Source: Cannabis sativa (taxonomy: Eukaryota; Streptophyta; Magnoliopsida; Rosales; Cannabaceae). Taken from it: DNA of 64,000 nucleotides. The position numbers were made by a program, and so were the translations under genes. The DNA lies in assembly GCF_029168945.1 (NCBI RefSeq), contig NC_083604.1:31863686-31927685 (forward strand). Direction: 5' to 3'. Below the pieces are notes generated by a model. That model searched no databases, had not been told where the DNA came from, and saw only the letters and a list, made by a program, of their open reading frames with translations. Numbering within the stretch: the stretch's first letter is position 1; every line of letters starts with the position of its first letter. Shown in pieces: positions 24,293-36,159 of the stretch.

Positions 24293-25840
24293 TAGGCATG
24301 GCAAAAAGATCCATTCATTCGGATCGGATCAGTGATCCGATCCGACGGATCATTACTGATCCGAAACATTCGGATAGTTATTGGATCTTGGATCAGATCC
24401 GACCCGCCCCGCTTAATTTTTTTACGGATCGGATCTGACCCGATCCGTTTTAAATATATATATATTTTTTTTTTTAAAAAAAAAAAAAAGATTTTTACTT
24501 TTTATATATTTTTTTAAGGTGTAAGGCCAGTGGAATACCACTATTAGACATATATGATCTGCCCATAGACCACACTATATATTATTATTCGAATTAATTA
24601 CTCTCTCATTTAATTCTTATATATGCGTATATATATAAATAAAAATATATATGCATACTGGCCACTCTATATTTTAATTATTTAATTATAATAATTATTA
24701 TTATTTACAAAATTTCCTATAATAAGAAAGTAAAGTATCAAATGTTATACACAATAAATCGATTTATGTATAGGCACTGTTAAATATATTAATTTGTACA
24801 ATAATTTACACTTTTACAGTATATGACTTTTATATATGTATGCAACAATAATTTACATTTAATATAAACATATTATTAATTAATAAGAATAATATTTAAT
24901 TTTTGTTTATCAAATAAAAATACTAATTAATTAAATAATATAATAATGAGTAATTAATACTATTATTTGACTCTTAAATATTTAATTATTTAAGGGGCAT
25001 TTGGTAATATTTTTATTTTTTTATTTTTTTTTATTTTTTAATCATAAAAATAAAAGTATTTTTTTGTTTTTAAAAAATACATATTCTATAACTATTTTTG
25101 TTTTTTTTTTTTAATTTTAAAAATTGATAAGAAAAATATCACTACAAAAAATCTTATTTTTAATCACAACAAAATTTGTGACTAAAAGTAAAAAGGTTGT
25201 AACTAATTATAAATCATCATTATTATGTTGTGACTAAAATAGGTCCATCACTAAAAGTATTAGTTACAAAAATTACAATTTGTTGTGACTCAGTATAAAA
25301 AATCTTACTTTTATTATTAACATATTTATTTTTAAATATTAGGAGCCGTACACAGTAAATCTTGAAGACTAGAAGAACAGCATATAAAAAGTTTATAGTT
25401 AATTTCATGTATTTTTTTAGAGGAGATTTATTTCATGTAATCATCATACTACATTATTATTGATGATTATATTAGTGGAATTTCTAAAATTTGGTAAATT
25501 AATTTTTCAATAGTAAAATTACATTTTTATGTGATAAGAATTTGATATATTTTTTTTTATTGATTTTGACAAAGAAAATAAAAATATATCAGAAAAAAAA
25601 TGATGCATCTTAAACAAATAAATTTTGAAAAAAAAATATAAATTTAGATATAAAATATATTTTTTTTAAAAAAAAAAAAAAAAGTTGGGTCGGATCAGAT
25701 CCGATCCGTATAAGGCGGGTCGGATCAGATCCGATCCGAGTATCTAATCCAGCGGGGCGGGGCGGGGCAGATCCGTATATGACCTGGATCAGGTTGGATC
25801 AGAGTTGGATCAGATCCGACCCGCCCCATTGACATTCCTA
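24293..25840 (+). mobile_element. hAT-like non-autonomous DNA transposon with GATC-rich ends
   Basis: 1548 bp, flanked by perfect 8-bp duplications ATTTTATT (24285-24292, 25841-25848). Ends TAGGCATGGCAA and, reversed, TAGGAATGTCAA form short terminal inverted repeats typical of plant hAT ends. Each end carries ~130-150 bp crowded with GGATC and GATCC motifs (24310-24445 and 25682-25830) bordered by A/T runs, giving long imperfect inverted arms, plausibly transposase-binding repeats. There is no transposase frame, so it would need a helper. Strand is arbitrary. It is inserted in C2's leader, hence younger than C2. Confidence 0.88.
25140..25320. repeat. possible CACTA-type fragment inside the hAT-like element
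   Basis: Starts CACTACAAAAAATCTTA, like the terminal repeats of plant CACTA elements, followed by runs of TTGTGACTAAAAGT-type sequence common in their short derivatives. I do not find the matching TTTTTGTAGTG end, so it is a truncated piece or a chance resemblance. The right limit is approximate. Confidence 0.4.
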
Positions 25841-27211
25841 ATTTTATTTAAATTTTAAATTAAGTTGAGGAATCCTAGGCATTAGTTATTAAAGATTCTT
25901 AAGATATTTTTTAAGTTGGTTTTAAACTTAAAATGGAATATTTTTCAAATTAAGTGGTTACAACTTAATTTTTGATATTTAATTAAATCTAAATTTGAAA
26001 TTATTTAAATTCTAGATTTTTTCTAAACAACTTAAATTAGATATTTTTCAAATTTTGGTTGAAAAGATACTTAGTCAAATAAGATATTTTCTAGATAGTT
26101 ATTTCTAGACTACTTATTATTTCTAATATTTAAATAGGAAAATATTATACATTGTGAATTTAATTATTTAAATAATTAATTTTTGTACAATTTTATTTAA
26201 GTATATTTTTCCTAGTATTAAATTAGAAATTAATAATTAAGCCTTCTCTACACTTAATTATTATTTCTTGAATTTAATACATTTAATTAAATTGAAAAAT
26301 TTAAATATCTAACTTGATTCTTATCATGATACTTAAATATTTATTTTTCATGACATTTAATTAAATAGAAAGTTATTTTTAGGTTGAAATTTATTTTTTT
26401 AACTTAAATTTGAATAATTTTCAATATATATTTTTTCTTTATTTTATTAATCAATTTCGAAAATTGCATTTTAATTATGCAATATTTTTGAATTTATCTT
26501 GAAAAATAGATTGAGTTGTAAATGAATTATTTATTTTAATTAATTCTTGGGCCAACTTAAATCAATGATTTTTTCATCTATTGATTAATTTAAAATAAAT
26601 GAAATTTAAAAAATATATATATTATTAGAAATTGAATTAATTAGTCAAAAGAAAATCTAGATAGGTGATATTTTTGCTTGAAGTATTTTTCTAAGAGTTT
26701 ATTATTATTCAAAAATTTGTATTTTTTTTTTGTAAATATATTCTTATGGAAATTTTTTAAGTTGTTAATTAATTTAAATTAATACAACTTAAATTAATTT
26801 CCTTAATATTTATATTTAAAATTACTACTAAGATGGAAATAATTAATTTTATTTCAATCACCATCATAGTATAATTTTATAAATATTAAATTCTTATTTT
26901 TGGATTTTTTTTAAATTCTAAATTTGATATTCAATGAATATATTATTAGAATAATAAAGAAAATACATTTTAAAGAATGAGCTTTATTATTATTAAGATA
27001 TTCGATCTCCATTGTTGGATTTACATCGCGTTTGTTTTAGTGAGTAATCCTCCCTAATGGAGGAACGTTCATTAGCAATTTTGCACCGTTTAATCTCGAA
27101 AGATAAGTAGTTTGTAAGTGTTTTATATGGTATAGATCACGCTAATGGTGGCGACCATATTTGACTTGCAAATTGCGAAACAATGGTAGTAGCTCATAAG
27201 ATAGAATAGCC

Positions 27212-27347
27212 TTGACTCTCGCCTAAACGGGACAACGCTGGATTCCAATCTTGATCGAATAAAAGGTTGCTAGAATGTTTAACATTTTAGATGAGCTGAC
27301 AACTCTATTCAATAGATGGTAGCTTTGACTCTCGCCTAAACGAGACA
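27212..27347 (+). repeat. paired leader motif upstream of C2 gag
   Basis: TTGACTCTCGCCTAAACGGG at 27212 and a copy with one change (CGAG for CGGG) at 27325, 113 bases apart. The second copy ends about 180 bases before the gag ATG. Same arrangement as in C1. Confidence 0.75.
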
Positions 27348-27526
27348 CTGATATCAGTTTGTTGAAAAACCTTGGAAATTATTTAGGATTGAATTTTTTT
27401 TTAAGCATTTTCACATATCATTCCTACTTGCTATGTGCTTATAATTTCTGAATTAATTTTGTGTTAAACCATTATTAATTTCTATTTGTTGATTTCTATT
27501 ATTTTGTAGTATCCTGTATTGTCATA

Positions 27527-28393
27527 ATGAATCCCATGTTATCACTGTTGACTGAAAATAAGCTGAATGGATCTAACTTTCCTAAATGGAATGAGAACAT
27601 TAATATTGCTCTCATAGGAGAAAGTGCCTTGTTTGTTTTAACTGAGCCGTCACCTGAAGTGCCTGGGGACAATGCATCCAAAGCTGTGAAAGAAAAGTAT
27701 GAGCATTGGCAGAAAGCAAATGACAAAGCTCTATACTTTATGCTTTCCAGCATGGTTGACACCCTCAAAACTCGGTTTTCTAAAACCGAAAAGGCTGCTG
27801 AAGTTATGACGAAGTTAAATGAGCTATTCGTTAAGGCATCACTTCAGTCATGCTTTGACGCGACTAAGAAGTACATTAATGCACGGATGGAACCTCATCA
27901 AAACGTGCGTGACCATGTTCTCCTCATGGCAAGTTATTTCCAAGAAGCCCAGGATCATGGTGCTGAAATGGACAGCGCTACTCAAGTAAGCCTTATCTTG
28001 AATAGCCTGACTCCAGCATTTCTACCATACACATCAAATTATGTCATGAATAAGAAGGAAATACACTTTCATGAGTTAGTCAATGACCTTCAAACTTATA
28101 AAAATTTGATTGGAGGACCCAAGAAGAAAGGGAGTAAACCTCATAATCCTTGGAATGGTAATGGGACGATAAAACCTGAAGCAAAGGTTGCCTCTGCTTC
28201 GAAACCCAAATCAAAGAAGAAGTGGAAGAACACCAAGAAGCGTGCCAAAGCCATGAAACACAAAAAGGCTGCAGCTTCTAGTGATGCTACACTTAAAGGA
28301 AAGTGTTTCTACTGCAATGAAAAAGGTCATTGGAAACCCCAGTGTCCTAAACTCCTTGCAAAGAAACAAGGTATTTCTATCTATAAACTTTAA
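27527..28393 (+). CDS. gag: C2 gag, copia type, intact 288 aa
   Basis: A complete frame for a copia gag, the protein that assembles virus-like particles in the cytoplasm and binds element RNA. It starts at 27527; its context matches the C1 gag start. Visible parts: an alpha-helix-rich N-terminal region with conserved W21 and W61 (about 1-195, the UBN2/Retrotran_gag-like area), a lysine-rich linker (about 198-259) suited to RNA binding, and a CX2CX4HX4C zinc knuckle (C260, C263, H268, C273). It ends 15 residues after the knuckle, where C1 runs on into protease. No stops or shifts, although the following pol is ruined. Its sequence is far from the C1 gag despite near-shared LTRs and leader. Confidence is high for gag and lower that it is expressed. 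Confidence 0.92.
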   Translation: MNPMLSLLTENKLNGSNFPKWNENINIALIGESALFVLTEPSPEVPGDNASKAVKEKYEHWQKANDKALYFMLSSMVDTLKTRFSKTEKAAEVMTKLNELFVKASLQSCFDATKKYINARMEPHQNVRDHVLLMASYFQEAQDHGAEMDSATQVSLILNSLTPAFLPYTSNYVMNKKEIHFHELVNDLQTYKNLIGGPKKKGSKPHNPWNGNGTIKPEAKVASASKPKSKKKWKNTKKRAKAMKHKKAAASSDATLKGKCFYCNEKGHWKPQCPKLLAKKQGISIYKL

Positions 28394-28929
28394 GAGTTTT
28401 AGTGAATTATTATCCAATTAGATTTATGATTCTGGACAAACTTTGTTTATTTGTTTACTTCTTCTTATAGACCAAGCTACTTGAACTCAGATGAGTTGGA
28501 TCAGAAAGCTGGACCAAGGGTGAAATCGTCCAGATGAAGATGAAGCTCTTCAATTTATTTTTGAATTAATTGTTTTAGTTTAAAGACAATTTGGATTTCA
28601 AATTTTAGTCAGGGATATTTATCCCTGTTTTTCTCATATTGTTGCAATATTTTTTATTATTAATAAAGTTTTTATTTTTCGAATTCAACCATTGCAATTT
28701 ATGAGATTGAGCTTCATTTACTTTGTCTGCATCAATTATTACCACATTATATTTATATGTTTGTATGTGTAAGTGTTTTTATTATTGATGGAAATTTTAT
28801 AATATTTACAACTCTTCATAGAGTTATATTAAATAAACACTAGAAACTAATTCTATGTTTATTAATAATTGTTAGTTCTAATACAATTATTAAGAATTTG
28901 TTTAATAAAAGGATCTTTTGATCTGATAG
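28394..28929 (+). pseudogene. C2 pol scraps before the gypsy insertion
   Basis: About 40 bases after the gag stop the words ATTTATGATTCTGGACAAAC resemble a decayed protease DSG motif. The rest is AT-rich and not recognisable until 28905-28929, where ATCTTTTGATCTGATAG aligns with the integrase region coding KILRTDRG. GA is inserted there, using GATAG as its target. Most of PR and the front of integrase are therefore deleted. Confidence 0.6.
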
Positions 28930-31211
28930 TGTAACGCCCTAAATAATTAGGCACGCTACCCAAAATGATTATGAAACCCTAATCCCCTAACCGGGATTAC
29001 TAATTAAAAACAGCGCAGAATTTAAACTTTTATATTAAACAGACTGAAAATAAACTTGTAATATATTTAAACTTTTTCAAACATAGTTGGGATCCCAAAA
29101 ATATTTACAAAATTATTACAAGTTCTTTCTTACTAGCTGACCTAAGCGGCAAAACAGAATACAAAAGTCAACACTGTTAGACCCATAACCCGCTTGGTCT
29201 GAAGTGGCATGAACATGTACATTCTTCGCCCTGCTCCTGAAACTCATGGCTGATCAGCTAATGCCTTACCCTTTCCCCGCACAAGAGAGCACCCGTGAGC
29301 CAAGCCCAAGAAGACAAGATAAATCATAACAAATATATTATGCTCATTCACATATGTCTGTATAGCACAGACCTGATCATTATTTCATCATGCCCATTTA
29401 TGTCTACGTGGCATAGACCTATGTGTTGCGCTCACACATCTAATTAAATCTACATGACGTAGACCCACGTGTTACTCTCACACGTCTAAATACATTAAGG
29501 CCTTAGAAGCAGTTCATCTCGGTTATGAGTACCGAGTCCAACCTGATTATGCCTTGAGCACATAATCCTTAAATCTCATTTCAATTAACATGGCATGGCA
29601 TTTATACACATATATCACTAGGGTAATAACCCTAGGCTATTAGACCGTTCCTATTAGGGTAATAACCCTAATCTCGGTTACTTAACATTCATGCATATCA
29701 TTCTCAACATAAGCGCCACTGCGCATACTCTACGTGCTAATCACTGTCTTACCTGTTGTCCCGCAATAGTAGAGATTCCAAATCCCCGGGTGCTCCTGAC
29801 CAGGTGCCGGTAATCCTAGTCACACACAATCCGAGATTTTCACAAATAGGGTTAACCCCTGATTTCACATTTATAAAATAAATTCATGGCATTTCAAATA
29901 CAGATAATCACATAGAGCTCAAAAAGAGCTTTCCAACGGTATAAAGAACGTCCCAAACGGAGTCCCGAGTCAAAAGTTATGGCCAAAACAAAATTGAGAA
30001 AAACAGAATTTCTCATCGCCAGATCCGGTGACGGCCGAAAATCCCGTCGCGACTACTGGGTTTAGAACACCCCAAAACTCCATTTTTAAGGTCTTAAACA
30101 TGCCCACTTTACCATATATTCGAACCTCAACCAAATCACAGAGTAAAAACACAAATTTCATGCTTAAATTCACCACAGAATATGTATCCCACAAATTAGA
30201 TTAACAACACTCAAGCCAAGCTCAACACTTGAGCAAAATTCAACCTAGAAATCAAGTCTATAATCATGAACATCAAAACCCCAAATACCTCATGCTTGAA
30301 CACAACAAAAATCAGAACTTAAGGTTAGATTTCAAACACAATATAACCTTAGAAATCTCATCTGAAATTACTAGTAAACATACTCCTCAACTCAACAATA
30401 TAATCAAGCTAAAACATTAAGATTAACACCAAAATCACCTCTAAATCCACTATCATGCATCCATAATTTTAAGAAAATCAAGAACACCTTAATTCATTAC
30501 ATAACATCAGAAATTAATAAATCAAAAAGGCTAAAGATCATTACCACAAGTTCCTCAAGTTCTTCCCAAGCAAGAACATCCACAAAGCTACACCAAATCA
30601 AGCCATTTTTTCTCAAAATCAAGATTTCTAAAAGAAAGGGTTAGAGAGAGAGAGAGGGGTCGGGTGTGAGGGATACAAAAACCAGAAATTCATTTACTTC
30701 TCTAAAAAAAAATCAGCTTTTACCAAGTATAGAAAATAAAGGTCAAATGACCATTTTGCCCCTAAGGCCATTTTTTCACCTATTCACACATACAACGGCA
30801 TTCAAGTAAATTCATACTCAATTACTTTCAAATAAAAATTCAGATTATCACCCATAAATAATAATGCCAAATAAATCAATCAAATTTAGATTTCGGGCCC
30901 GAACCCGGTTCGGCCTGAAATTCCCGGGTGTGACTATACCGCGCCAACCTGTCAGAACACACCTGAAAAGACAACACAGGCATACTATATAATATTATAG
31001 TTCTATTAAGCACGTAATTAAATTAATCTCAACAATTTACCCTTCTCGGGTCATAATTACCAAAATGCCCCTGGCTCACCAACGGGGTCTTAACATGTTA
31101 AATTCATATAATTTCACATATGTTGAACTATATAATAACATAATTCCTCAATTAACTCATAATTATCTAGTTAGGGTTTTGCTAATCCTTTTCTTAATCC
31201 CGGGTATTACA
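28930..31211 (-). repeat. GA 3' LTR
   Basis: 2282 bp, TGTAACGCCC to CGGGTATTACA on the plus strand. Compared with the other LTR I see about a dozen changes in the first ~450 bases, many C/T, and fewer later. Plus-strand 29390-29490 has a ~50-bp repeat built on TCTACrTGrCrTAGACC. At 29633-29690 TAGGGTAATAACCCT occurs twice. Confidence 0.95.
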
Positions 31212-31227
31212 ATTACCCCCTCCTTAT
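31212..31227 (-). promoter_or_regulatory. GA polypurine tract
   Basis: On the minus strand TAAGGAGGGGGTAATT lies directly before the 3' LTR start TGTAATACCC. Confidence 0.85.
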
Positions 31228-31246
31228 AGAAATTTCGTCCCGAAAT

Positions 31247-31640
31247 TTACCTGAATAACTCCGGATATTTCTGCTGCATATCCGTCTCGAGCTCCCAGGT
31301 TGCCTCCTCTACTTTACTGTTCTTCCACAGTACTTTCACCGCTGCGCGCCTTGCTTCTCAAGACTTTTTCTCTTCTATCAAGTATCTGCACTGGTTGTTC
31401 CTCGTATGATAAATTCGGTTGAAGTTCCAATGCTTCATAACTCAGAACATGAGACGAGTCTGAGACATACTTCCGAAGCATTGAAACATGAAACACATTA
31501 TGTACAGCTGCCAGCGCTGGGGGCATAGCCAACCTGTACGCTACTTGCCCTATCCTTTCTAGGATTTCAAAAGGTCCAATGAACCTCGGGCTAAGCTTTC
31601 CTTTCTTCCCAAAGCGTTTTATGCCTTTCATCGGAGATAT
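31247..31640 (-). pseudogene. pol: GA integrase tail and chromodomain remnant
   Basis: Continuation of GA integrase after the in-frame stop at 31641-31643. The frame from 31631 to about 31350 encodes the C-terminal integrase region ([25 protein letters not shown], then [10 protein letters not shown]). Near 31345-31350 a frameshift sends the frame to a stop at 31314. In the neighbouring frame the chromodomain continues with EEATWELE and a stop at 31247-31249. A chromodomain in intact relatives guides insertion to heterochromatin by binding methylated histone H3. Confidence 0.85.
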
Positions 31641-32330
31641 TCAAAGAAATACCATGTCCCCGACTTGAAAATCAATATCTCGACGCTTTGGATCGGCATA
31701 ACTCTTTTGCCTACTCTGAGCCGCGAGCATTCGCGCTCTAATCTTATCAACTGCCTCACTTGTTTTCGGAACAGCTTCGGGACCCAAGAACTTTCTTTCA
31801 CCTACTTCATCCCAGTGAATAGGTGATCTACATTTTCTTCCATATAAAAGTTCATAAGGAGCCATCCCGATTGTTGTCTGATAGCTGTTATTATAAGAAA
31901 ACTCGATCAGGGGAAGGTACTTTACCCATGATCCTTCAAAGTCAAGCACACATGCCCGTAGCATGTCCTCTAAAATCTGAATGGTCCTCTCGGATTGCCC
32001 ATCCGTCTGAGGATGAAAAGCTGTGCTGAACTTTAACTGAGTTCCCATAGCTCGATGCAGACTTTCCCAGAATCTTGATGTAAACTTCGGATCTCTATCC
32101 GACACAATGGACTTGGGGACACCATGCAGACGCACAATTTCTCTAACATATAACTCAGCATACTGATCAATGGAGAAATTCGTCCGAACAGGTAAAAAGT
32201 GAGCAGACTTTGTAAACCTGTCCACTATGACCCACACAGAGTCAATCTGTCCCGTGGTTCTAGGCATACCTACCACGAAGTCCATAGCTATATCTTCCCA
32301 TTTCCATTCTGGTATTTTCAGTGGCTGCAA
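31641..32330 (-). pseudogene. pol: GA integrase catalytic core
   Basis: A 229-residue open stretch with the integrase core: WEDIAMDFV (first catalytic Asp), SDRDPKFTS (second Asp) and FHPQTDGQSERT (catalytic Glu in SER), the DDE triad. It is out of frame with the preceding part because of a one-base shift near 32325 (GGGGTTCTTTGCAG). It ends at a TGA (31641-31643) where an Arg CGA is expected, a likely C-to-T change. In an active element this enzyme joins cDNA to chromosomal DNA. Confidence 0.9.
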
Positions 32331-34992
32331 AGAACCCCGCAGTCGCCGGTGTTCGGCCTTTTACTTGCTGACACGTAAGGCACTTTGCAACATACTCAGC
32401 GATGTCATTCTTCATGCCTGGCCACCAAAACATGGCTTTCAGGTCTTGGTACATCTTTGTCGACCCTGGATGAACTGAATAAGGAGTCGTGTGAGACTCA
32501 TCCATGATCTCTTTCTTGATGTTCTCATCCATAGGCACCCAAATTCGATTCCCAAATCTTAACATTCCTGTTTCATCCACTGAAAAATCATTAGCCTTCC
32601 CGGCCAAAACCCTAGCTCGGGTTTTTATCAATTCTGAATCTTGCTTTTGCGCTTCTTTAATTCTCTCAAGAAGAGTGTATTGCAGGGTAATATTAGCCAA
32701 TTGCCCCACAACCAACTCAATCTGAGCTCGAGTCATTTCATTTGCTAGCTGTTGAGGGATTTGCTTTATAGAATTCAATTGACTCTGACCTAATCTACTC
32801 AGGGCATCAGCAACCACGTTGGCTTTACCAGGGTGATAAAGGATCTCACAATCATAATCCTTCACCAATTCTAGCCAACGCCTCTGCCTCATATTCAAAT
32901 CTTTCTTGGTGAAGAAATATTTCAGACTTTTATGATCAGTGTATATCTCACATTTCTCGCCATAAAGGTAAGGCCGCCAAATCTTTAGCGCAAATACCAC
33001 TGCTGCGAGTTCTAAATCGTGAGTAGGGTACCTCTGCTCGTACTCCTTTAACTGCCGAGAAGCATAAGCTATTACCCTCCCAGCCTGCATAAGCACACAG
33101 CCGAGACCCTGTCTCGAGGCATCACAATATACCACAAACTTTTCCTTATCTGAAGGAAGAGTTAGTACAGGAGCGGTAATCAAGCGTTGCTTTAACTCTA
33201 GGAAACTTTTCTCACACCGATCAGTCCAAACAAACTTCTGGTTCTTTCGGGTCAGCTCCGTTAAGGGTACAGCAATCTTTGAAAAACCCTCAACGAACCG
33301 ACGATAATAACCAGCCAAACCCAGAAAACTTCTGACCTCTGTAGCTGACTTCGGTGCTGGCCAATCCCGAACAGCTTCAATTTTGGCCGGATCCACCATG
33401 ATCCCATCTTTATCCACTATGTGCCCCAAAAATGAGACACGGGATAACCAAAATTCACACTTTTTGAACTTAGCATAAAGCTTGTGATCCCGTAATCTTT
33501 GCAAAACCGCTCTGAGATGCAACTCATGATCTTTTTCTGTCTCAGAGTACACCAAAATGTCATCGATAAACACAATCACGAACCTATCCAGGTAATCCTT
33601 AAACACTCGGTTCATCAAATCCATGAATGCCACCGGGGCATTAGTGAGTCCAAAAGACATCACAAGAAATTCATAGTGTCCATACCGAGTACGAAACGCA
33701 GTTTTTGGGATATCTTCCTCTCGAATTCTCAGCTGATGATAGCCTGAACGAAGATCGATCTTGGAAAAGACCGTCTTCCCCTTTAGTTGATCAAACAGAT
33801 CATCAATTTGAGGTAAAGGATACTTGTTCTTAATGGTAAGCTTGTTCAACTCCCGGTAGTCAATACACATTCGCAGGGTTCCGTCTTTCTTCTTTACAAA
33901 CAAAACCGGAGCACCCCAAGGTGAGTAGCTCGGTCTAATGAATCCCAGATTCAATAATTCTCGCAACTGTATCTTCAATTCCTTCAACTCAGCTGGAGCC
34001 ATTCGGTACGGTGCCTTAGACACTGGATCCACTCCCGGAGCCAGTTCAATAACAAATTCAATTTCCCGAACAGGTGGCAATCCCGACAAATCTTCTGGAA
34101 AGACATCAAGGAACTCACATACCAATCTCGTATGCTCAGGCCCTGATGTCACAGGTTGGCTAGTGTCCACTGTAGTAACTATGAACCCTAGACAACCTCT
34201 ACCCATCAGGTCTTTAGCTTTCAACAACGATATTCTCGGTATGCGCGCCCCCTGAACTTTACCCACGAACACTGCTGGGTTAGCACTATCGGGCTCAAAC
34301 ACCACCATCTTTCGCTTACAATCAATCATTGCTCCATACTTAGACAGAAAATCCATTCCCAGGATTATGTCAAAATCAGATAATTGCAGTTCAATTAGAT
34401 TGGCGGTCAATTCACAACTGTCAATCCAAAAAGACAAGGACCGAATCCACCTTGTGGATACTATCAGGTCTCCCGAAGGTAACAGGGTTCCAAACCCCGA
34501 AGCATAAATATCACATGGCTTATGTAAACTTTCTATCACTCTACTCGATACATATGAATGAGTAGCTCCCGAATCAAATAACACAGTATAAGCACAACCA
34601 TTAATAGATAACTGACCTGTCACAACTGACGGACTAGCATCAGCATCTGCCTGAGTTATAGTGAAAAGTCGCCCCGGGTTCTGAGCAACATTCTTCTTAG
34701 GCTCTTCTTTCTTGGCTTGGGGACAGTCTCTGATAAAGTGGCCCACCATGCCACACTGGAAACATGCCTTGGCTCGGCACTCACCAGGATGATGCTTCTT
34801 GCATTTAGGACACTCAGGGTATGACCGGAATGAGGACCCGCGGCCTTGACGGCCACCTCTGTTTCCCCGAAACTTTCTATTTCCTCCTGAAGCTCCGGAA
34901 GCCTCAGCCTTCCGCTTGTGCTCAGGGTTGCTACTGTCGATCCCCTTACTGAAATTACCACCGGCGGGGAGGGTTTGATGCCATGGCGGCAT
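32260..34992 (-). pseudogene. pol: GA zinc knuckle, protease, RT, RNase H, integrase finger
   Basis: 910 codons open. Domains by residue from 34992: a first Cys/His cluster (C61, C64, H68, C72) and a canonical CX2CX4HX4C knuckle (C77, C80, H85, C90) ending gag; aspartic protease DSG at 140-142; reverse transcriptase about 330-520 with [10 protein letters not shown] and the active box FIDD (475-478); RNase H about 618-735 with D624, E661, D686 and D729; integrase HHCC finger (H834, H841, C871, C874). Key residues look intact. The frame is lost near residue 886 by a one-base shift, and the core continues at 32330 in another frame. Immediately upstream a TAA (34996-34998) cuts it from gag, so this is one broken gene, not a separate protein. 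Confidence 0.93.
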
Positions 34993-34995
34993 CCT

Positions 34996-35828
34996 TTACG
35001 CCTGCTCTTTCATCACTTGCTCGGCCTCTTCGGCAATTAAGGCCAAGTCTACCACTCTCTTATACAGAGTGTCATGGGATGTGGTAATTTTCAAGTCTCG
35101 ACTGATTGTAGCATTCAGTCCTCGAACATACTTCTGTTTTCTGGTAAAATCGGTAGGCACCAAATCACCAGCAAATTTGGATAATCGGTCAAATTCCAGA
35201 GTATATTCAGCCACCGACATCTTGCCTTGAGTCAACTTCACAAAGTCTTCCTGGTGTGAAGTTCGTACAGCCACATTATAAAACTTTTCTTCAAAAAGTT
35301 TCTTAAACTCATCCCATGTCATCACACTGACATCCCGAGTTTGATTCACTATGTCCCACCAGACGCGGGCATGATCTTGAAACATAAAGGCCGCACAATT
35401 TACCCTCTCAGTTCCCGTCACCCCCATACTATCGAGGATACGGGTAACAGTGCTCATCCACTGATCGGCCTTAATAATATCAATGCCTCCCAGAAAAGCC
35501 GGAGGTTGTAGCTTCACAAACCGCTCGAACACAGAGTCCCGGTGCGGCATAATATACCCTTGGTTACCCACCACTGGCACAGGAGCTGGTGGTAACCCTT
35601 GATTAGCTGGGACAGCTTGTTGCCTCAAACGTTGCAACTCTTCTTCTTGACGAAGTATGACACTCCGCATTTCATGAAACATCCGCCGTCAGCAGGAGGA
35701 TTAGCATTAACAGCCTCCGCATTATCCCCCGGATTTTGCGGAGGTGGAGGCGGTGCTGGTGGATCGGTTCGGGTAACCCCGGGCTCTACTTGCTCGCCCT
35801 GTGGTCTGGATGATTGCGGAGGGTCCAT
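34996..35828 (-). pseudogene. gag: GA gag, N-terminal part
   Basis: The likely start is the ATG at 35828 (MDPPQSSRPQ), which opens a Pro-rich N-terminus. A frameshift near 35685 moves the frame to MFHEMRSV and a short coiled-coil-like stretch (QEEELQRLRQQ). The capsid region follows, with VWWDIV and WDEFKKLFEEKFYN typical of gypsy gag. It ends at TAA 34996-34998; AGG and then the next ATG follow in the same frame, so the stop splits gag just before its zinc knuckles. Gag forms the particle and binds RNA. Confidence 0.85.
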
Positions 35829-36144
35829 TACTAGTACCCCTGTAATCAACAACCCCAGCGAGTTAAGCACCGATACCACACTTACGCACTTATTGCCTTA
35901 AACCCTAACTCATCTATTTACCGCATACATATCTACATAAACAATTAGCATTTATAGCATGGCATCACATAACACATACATACTCTAGATGCTTGCATAC
36001 TGCCTAAAATGGAAAGCGGTAAATAGATGATCACACATACAGTCAAGTATTTACTCTCAATACTTACTGCACCATGAGTCGAGCTTATCTCTGACGACGA
36101 ATGTACATGCTCAGCCGGTCTACAGGAAGTTTAAAAACCTTGGC
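35829..36144 (-). other. GA leader between primer site and gag
   Basis: About 316 bases of non-coding sequence. I see nothing in it beyond short A/T tracts. Confidence 0.7.
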
Positions 36145-36156
36145 GCTCTGATACCA
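36145..36156 (-). promoter_or_regulatory. GA primer-binding site, initiator Met
   Basis: The minus strand reads TGGTATCAGAGC, three bases after the 5' LTR end: the exact plant initiator-Met tRNA complement. Confidence 0.9.
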
Positions 36157-36159
36157 AAT

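Larger units (their letters stand above)
22276..27526 (+). other. C2 untranslated leader (no gene), interrupted by a hAT-like element
   Basis: Non-coding leader matching C1's in order: AT-rich stretch, GC-rich hairpin island (22533-22748), very AT-rich 22800-23470, a conserved complex block 23490-24000, AT-rich sequence, then the ATCTCCATTGTTGG block and the paired GACTCTCGCC motif before gag. The hAT-like element occupies 24293-25840. 25849-26995 is AT-rich and holds nothing else that I recognise. Confidence 0.8.

Noticed and set aside
24996..25110. A further nested MITE beginning GGGGCATTTGGTAA.
   Set aside because: No matching inverted end or duplication found; the right side is only A/T runs.
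27499..27768. Minus-strand frames overlapping C2 gag, and the many opposite-strand frames in GA and GB1.
   Set aside because: Shadow frames of real coding sequence; they contain no recognisable motif.
34993..34998. Programmed stop readthrough between gag and pol in GA.
   Set aside because: The TAA lies before the gag zinc knuckles, not at the gag/pol boundary, and GA has other lesions; a plain nonsense mutation is simpler.
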